This document shows positions 7,246-9,123 of a DNA stretch of 9,123 bases, piece by piece. How positions within the stretch are numbered: position 1 is the first letter of the stretch; the number at the start of each line of letters is the position of its first letter. The notes under the pieces were generated by a model, which did not search any database, was not told the origin of the DNA, and worked only from the letters and a program-made list of their open reading frames with translations. The DNA is taken from contig DYRC01000157.1 in assembly GCA_020718925.1 (NCBI GenBank), positions 1 through 9,123 of the forward strand, given 5' to 3'. This DNA is from Desulfonema limicola. Lineage in GTDB: Bacteria; Desulfobacterota; Desulfobacteria; Desulfobacterales; DYRC01. The translations under genes and the position numbers were made by a program.

Positions 7246-8371
7246 TGCCTCGGTATCTGAAATTTTCATGGCGTTGTTATGCGGGGCTGGGCTGGTGATT
7301 GCAGACAGAGAAACGATTGAAGACCCCAAGATATTTCTGTCCTATCTGAATAAGCACAAGGTAAGCGTTGCCACGCTGCCGCCGGGCTATCTCAATGCCT
7401 TAAACCGCGAGATACCGGAAACGCTCAGAACAATCATTACGGCAGGAGAGCCTGCAATTGCCGCAGATGCGTTGTTTTACAGCGGCAGCAAAAACTATTT
7501 CAATGCTTACGGACCTACGGAAATTTCGGTATGCGCTTCGTATTACAAGGTTTCGCCCGATTCGCCGTGTTCGCCGTCTGTACCTATCGGAAAACCGATT
7601 GTCAATACGGAAATTTTTATCCTGAATGATGACCTCAACCCCGTTCCTATCGGCATTCCCGGTGAAATCTGCATAGCCGGAGAGGGATTGGCAGCCGGCT
7701 ATCTGAACAAACCCGAAATGACCGCCGAAAAATTTATCCCTCATCCGTTCAAATCCGGGGAGCGGATGTATCGAAGCGGCGATCTGGGCAAATGGCTTGC
7801 TGACGGAAATATCGTATTTCTGGGAAGAAAAGATGAGCAGATCAAAATTCGGGGCTATCGCATCGAACCCGGAGAAATCGAAAGCCTGCTGCTGCAATAT
7901 CCGTCAGTATCGGAAGCGGCGGTAATTGTAAAAAATAAAGACCTGATCGCTTATATTGCGCCGGAACAGGCGATAAATTTATCCGAACTTCGCTCACATC
8001 TGCGACAGTCTTTGCCGGATTATATGATTCCTGTTTATATTATTCCGTTAGCCACTATTCCTTTGACACCGAACAGAAAATTGGATAAAAAGAATTTGCC
8101 TGATCCTGAGTCGGTCGGATCAAAACCATCGGCGGATGATGTGATGCCCCGCAATGATATGGAAAAACAAATCGCTGCAGTATGGGAACAGGTTTTGGGA
8201 AGAAGGCATATAGGCATTTATGACAATTTTTTCGATCTGGGCGGCAATTCTTTAAAGGCGGTACAAATCATCATGCAGATGTCGGAAGCATTGGGCAGAG
8301 ATATTTCAGTAAAACAATTGTTTATTCACAGCACGATAGCAGAACTTTGCGGGGCGATAGAAAATGAATAA
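7037..8371 (+). CDS. NRPS fragment 3: rest of tyrosine-type adenylation domain and terminal carrier domain
   Basis: True homology begins in the array, at LAYIIYTSGSTGKPKGV (A3, from 7091); the ATG at 7037 lies just before the repeat and is probably not a natural start. The adenylation domain continues with FDASVSEI, VATLPPGYL, TIITAGEPA, NAYGPTE (7502-7522), GEICIAGEGLAAGY, YRSGDLGKWL, GRKDEQIKIRGYRIEPGEIE and PLTPNRKLDKK. The specificity code reads DASTIAAVCK, very near the tyrosine-type DASTVAAVCK and related to the GrsA phenylalanine code, so Tyr is likely and another aromatic possible. The A10 motif is PNRK rather than PNGK, but its Lys is kept. A carrier domain follows with DNFFDLGGNSLKA and its Ser at 8249-8251. 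The protein ends about 30 residues later, with no thioesterase, reductase, E domain or clear docking helix. The stop codon overlaps the start of the HEPN gene by 8 bases. Confidence 0.9.
   Translation: MGTPLLTSHFSLLTSHSPLAYIIYTSGSTGKPKGVMIGHRGFVNMISDQIRGFNVTESDRVLQFASLSFDASVSEIFMALLCGAGLVIADRETIEDPKIFLSYLNKHKVSVATLPPGYLNALNREIPETLRTIITAGEPAIAADALFYSGSKNYFNAYGPTEISVCASYYKVSPDSPCSPSVPIGKPIVNTEIFILNDDLNPVPIGIPGEICIAGEGLAAGYLNKPEMTAEKFIPHPFKSGERMYRSGDLGKWLADGNIVFLGRKDEQIKIRGYRIEPGEIESLLLQYPSVSEAAVIVKNKDLIAYIAPEQAINLSELRSHLRQSLPDYMIPVYIIPLATIPLTPNRKLDKKNLPDPESVGSKPSADDVMPRNDMEKQIAAVWEQVLGRRHIGIYDNFFDLGGNSLKAVQIIMQMSEALGRDISVKQLFIHSTIAELCGAIENE
7047..7094 (+). repeat. Heptanucleotide tandem array 2 (CACTTCT/CTCACTT, about 6.9 units) at NRPS frame break
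   Basis: Four perfect units in the phase CACTTCT (7047-7074) are followed by CACTTCC, CACTCCC and a partial CACTCG, a perfect core with a decaying C-rich edge. The unit is a rotation of the CTCACTT found at 4248-4254. The array lies between the A2 and A3 motifs of the second adenylation domain and ends at the Leu codon of LAYIIYTSG. The upstream frame must move by one base to reach the downstream frame, which loss of a single unit would achieve. The linker from LIT to LAY is 91 bases here against 108 in the first A domain, so the array has not lengthened it. Confidence 0.95.
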
Positions 8372-8753
8372 ACAAGAAAAAATCGAATACTGGCTTGATA
8401 TTTCAGATTATGACCTTGAGACAGCAACCTCAATGCTGTCATCTGCCCGTTATTTGTATGTTGTGTTTATGTGTCAACAAGCTATTGAAAAAATAATAAA
8501 AGCTTTATATATTCATAAATTTGATAGCGATCCTCCGAAGAGCCATAATTTGGCATTCATTTTTCAAATGTTCGACATACAGATATCTGCGGAGATTTCA
8601 AGTTTTTTAAATCTGTTATCAGCTCATTACATTCAAAATCGTTATCCGGATTACAAAAGCAGGCTTTCCACGACACTCAGTAAAGATAAAGCGGAACAAT
8701 ATTTGAAACAAACAGAGGATGTTTATAAATGGCTGAAATCCCTGATAACATAA
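8364..8753 (+). CDS. HEPN-domain protein of a HEPN/MNT toxin-antitoxin-like pair
   Basis: The 129-residue, mostly helical product matches the HEPN family paired with minimal nucleotidyltransferases (COG2250-like). Visible features are the N-terminal WLDISDYDLETATSML helix, the ARYLYVVFMCQQAIEKIIKAL helix (residues 28-48; the 'QAxEKxxKAL' signature), KSHNLAFI (59-66) and NRYPDY (92-97). HEPN toxins such as HepT use an Rx4-6H RNase motif. None is evident here; this subgroup carries RYPD in the corresponding part, so RNase activity is uncertain. The ATG overlaps the NRPS stop codon by 8 bases, suggesting translational coupling to the synthetase, and the gene overlaps the next one by 25 bases. 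Counted lines are about 33% G+C against about 46% in the NRPS, which points to separate acquisition. Confidence 0.85.
   Translation: MNKQEKIEYWLDISDYDLETATSMLSSARYLYVVFMCQQAIEKIIKALYIHKFDSDPPKSHNLAFIFQMFDIQISAEISSFLNLLSAHYIQNRYPDYKSRLSTTLSKDKAEQYLKQTEDVYKWLKSLIT
8714..8719 (+). promoter_or_regulatory. Ribosome binding site inside the HEPN gene for the MNT gene
   Basis: AGAGGA ends 9 bases before the ATG at 8729 and supports that start, hence the 25-base overlap with the HEPN gene. Confidence 0.5.
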
Positions 8754-9052
8754 AAAAAAACATATATGATTACATCAACGGATTATCCAAAAAGATTCAT
8801 ATTGTGTCAGCATTTTTATTCGGTTCTTATGCCAAAGGAAACTGGAATAAAGATAGTGATATTGATATTGCTGTTTTTTCAGAGTTTTTCTCAGATGTGG
8901 ATAGAACAGAAGCGATTGCGTTTTTGTTGGACAGCGCACTGCCATATCGCATGGATATCCAACCGCTTGCTTTTGATGATAAAGATTTTAAGAATTATCA
9001 TGAGAATCCGTTCATTAATGAAATTTTAGCAACAGGGATCAAAATCGTTTAA
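8729..9052 (+). CDS. Minimal nucleotidyltransferase (MNT) partner of the HEPN protein
   Basis: The 107-residue product is a full minimal nucleotidyltransferase of the DNA polymerase beta fold. The signature FGSYAKGNWNKDSDIDIAVF (residues 31-50) contains the GS helix-turn and the metal-binding Asp44 and Asp46. The third acidic residue is Asp76 in LPYRMDIQPL. All three catalytic carboxylates are present, so nucleotide transfer should be possible. In MntA/HepT systems the MNT protein acts as antitoxin by AMPylating the HEPN partner on a Tyr near its RNase motif. Whether that chemistry applies here is unclear, because the HEPN protein lacks a plain Rx4-6H motif, although Tyr94 and Tyr97 flank its RYPD. 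Counted lines are about 35% G+C, like its partner and unlike the NRPS. It probably forms one transcript with HEPN and may be read from the NRPS operon. Confidence 0.9.
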   Translation: MAEIPDNIKKNIYDYINGLSKKIHIVSAFLFGSYAKGNWNKDSDIDIAVFSEFFSDVDRTEAIAFLLDSALPYRMDIQPLAFDDKDFKNYHENPFINEILATGIKIV

Positions 9053-9072
9053 TCATAAGAGAAATCTTGAAA

Positions 9073-9123
9073 ATGGATTCAAAATTCATCACATTATTGC
9101 GAAAAGAATCCGGTACTGAGGGC
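9073..9123 (+). CDS. Start of an unidentified gene (3' partial)
   Basis: An ATG at 9073 opens a frame that reads MDSKFITLLRKESGTEG to the window edge, 20 bases after the MNT stop. A weak AGAG lies about 11 bases before it (9058-9061). Seventeen residues are too few to identify a family. By position it could be the next gene of the NRPS operon, since the preceding synthetase ends without a release domain. Confidence 0.4.
   Translation, partial: MDSKFITLLRKESGTEG

Larger units (their letters stand above)
2204..8371 (+). pseudogene. Ancestral single NRPS gene C-A(Gly)-T-C-A(Tyr)-T, now in three frames
   Basis: The three consecutive frames make one bimodular synthetase: condensation, adenylation, carrier, condensation, adenylation, carrier. 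Each frame change falls inside an adenylation domain, so none of the separate products is a natural whole protein. Frame 2 gives way to frame 1 near 4231-4294, and frame 1 to frame 2 near 7037-7245. Both junctions are CTCATTT/CTCACTT heptamer arrays. One extra heptamer at the first and one fewer at the second would give a continuous 2055-residue protein with no net length change. The specificity code of the first A domain is coherent only when both sides of the break are combined (D, I, L from the first frame; Q, L, G, V, I, W, K from the second). It may be phase-variable, decayed, or misassembled; 'pseudogene' describes the sequence as given. Confidence 0.8.

Noticed and set aside
7400..7897. 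Long reverse-strand open frame (165 codons), and another at 639-974
   Set aside because: They lie opposite highly conserved NRPS motifs on the + strand and their translations show no recognisable domain.
8766..9029. Alternative + strand frame overlapping the MNT gene
   Set aside because: The other frame encodes a complete nucleotidyltransferase with all catalytic residues; this one has no recognisable features.
9053..9072. Terminator or attachment site after the MNT gene
   Set aside because: No stable inverted repeat with a T-run or duplicated end sequence could be found in this short gap.

Overview
The window is a stretch of a bacterial non-ribosomal peptide synthetase (NRPS) operon, all on the + strand, with two toxin-antitoxin-like gene pairs between or behind its synthetase genes. 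The organism cannot be fixed from the sequence. NRPS-coding lines I counted by hand are about 46% G+C. NRPS genes, several toxin-antitoxin pairs and CTCACTT-type heptanucleotide repeats together suggest a large-genome environmental bacterium, for example a deltaproteobacterial/Desulfobacterota or cyanobacterial type; this is a low-confidence inference.

Layout. Positions 3-1412 are the C-terminal end of an NRPS protein: an epimerization domain ending in a donor-type COM (docking) helix. Positions 1460-1732 and 1738-2187 encode a Phd/YefM-like antitoxin and a PIN-domain ribonuclease toxin. From 2204 to 8371 runs what was evidently one NRPS gene, with domains C-A-T-C-A-T, starting with an acceptor-type COM sequence. 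It is now in three reading frames (2204-4294, 4270-7245, 7037-8371). Positions 8364-8753 and 8729-9052 encode a HEPN/MNT pair, clearly more AT-rich (about 33-35% G+C in counted lines). A new reading frame may begin at 9073 and runs off the edge.

How the genes work together. The upstream protein would hand a D-configured peptidyl thioester to the first condensation domain of the 2204-8371 protein. That protein has a specificity code read as DILQLGVIWK (glycine-like) and a second read as DASTIAAVCK (tyrosine-like, or aromatic). The inferred added unit is therefore D-Xaa-Gly-Tyr. No thioesterase or reductase release domain is present, so the chain should pass to a later protein outside the window.

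Main observation. Both frame breaks fall exactly on short tandem arrays of the same heptamer family, CTCATTT/CTCACTT (4234-4254 and 7047-7094), each inside a different adenylation domain. A 7-base unit shifts the frame by one base, so changes of single units switch the frame. Gaining one unit at the first array restores the frame and also the exact 43-codon spacing between specificity positions 235 and 278. Losing one unit at the second array restores that frame. Read on this strand the heptamer has no stop codon in any frame; read on the other strand it meets TGA in every frame. This could be a two-switch contingency system on a peptide synthetase, plain decay, or a wrong repeat count in the assembly.

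No tRNA, rRNA, CRISPR array, IS element or convincing terminator was seen. There is no gene-free stretch longer than 300 bases.
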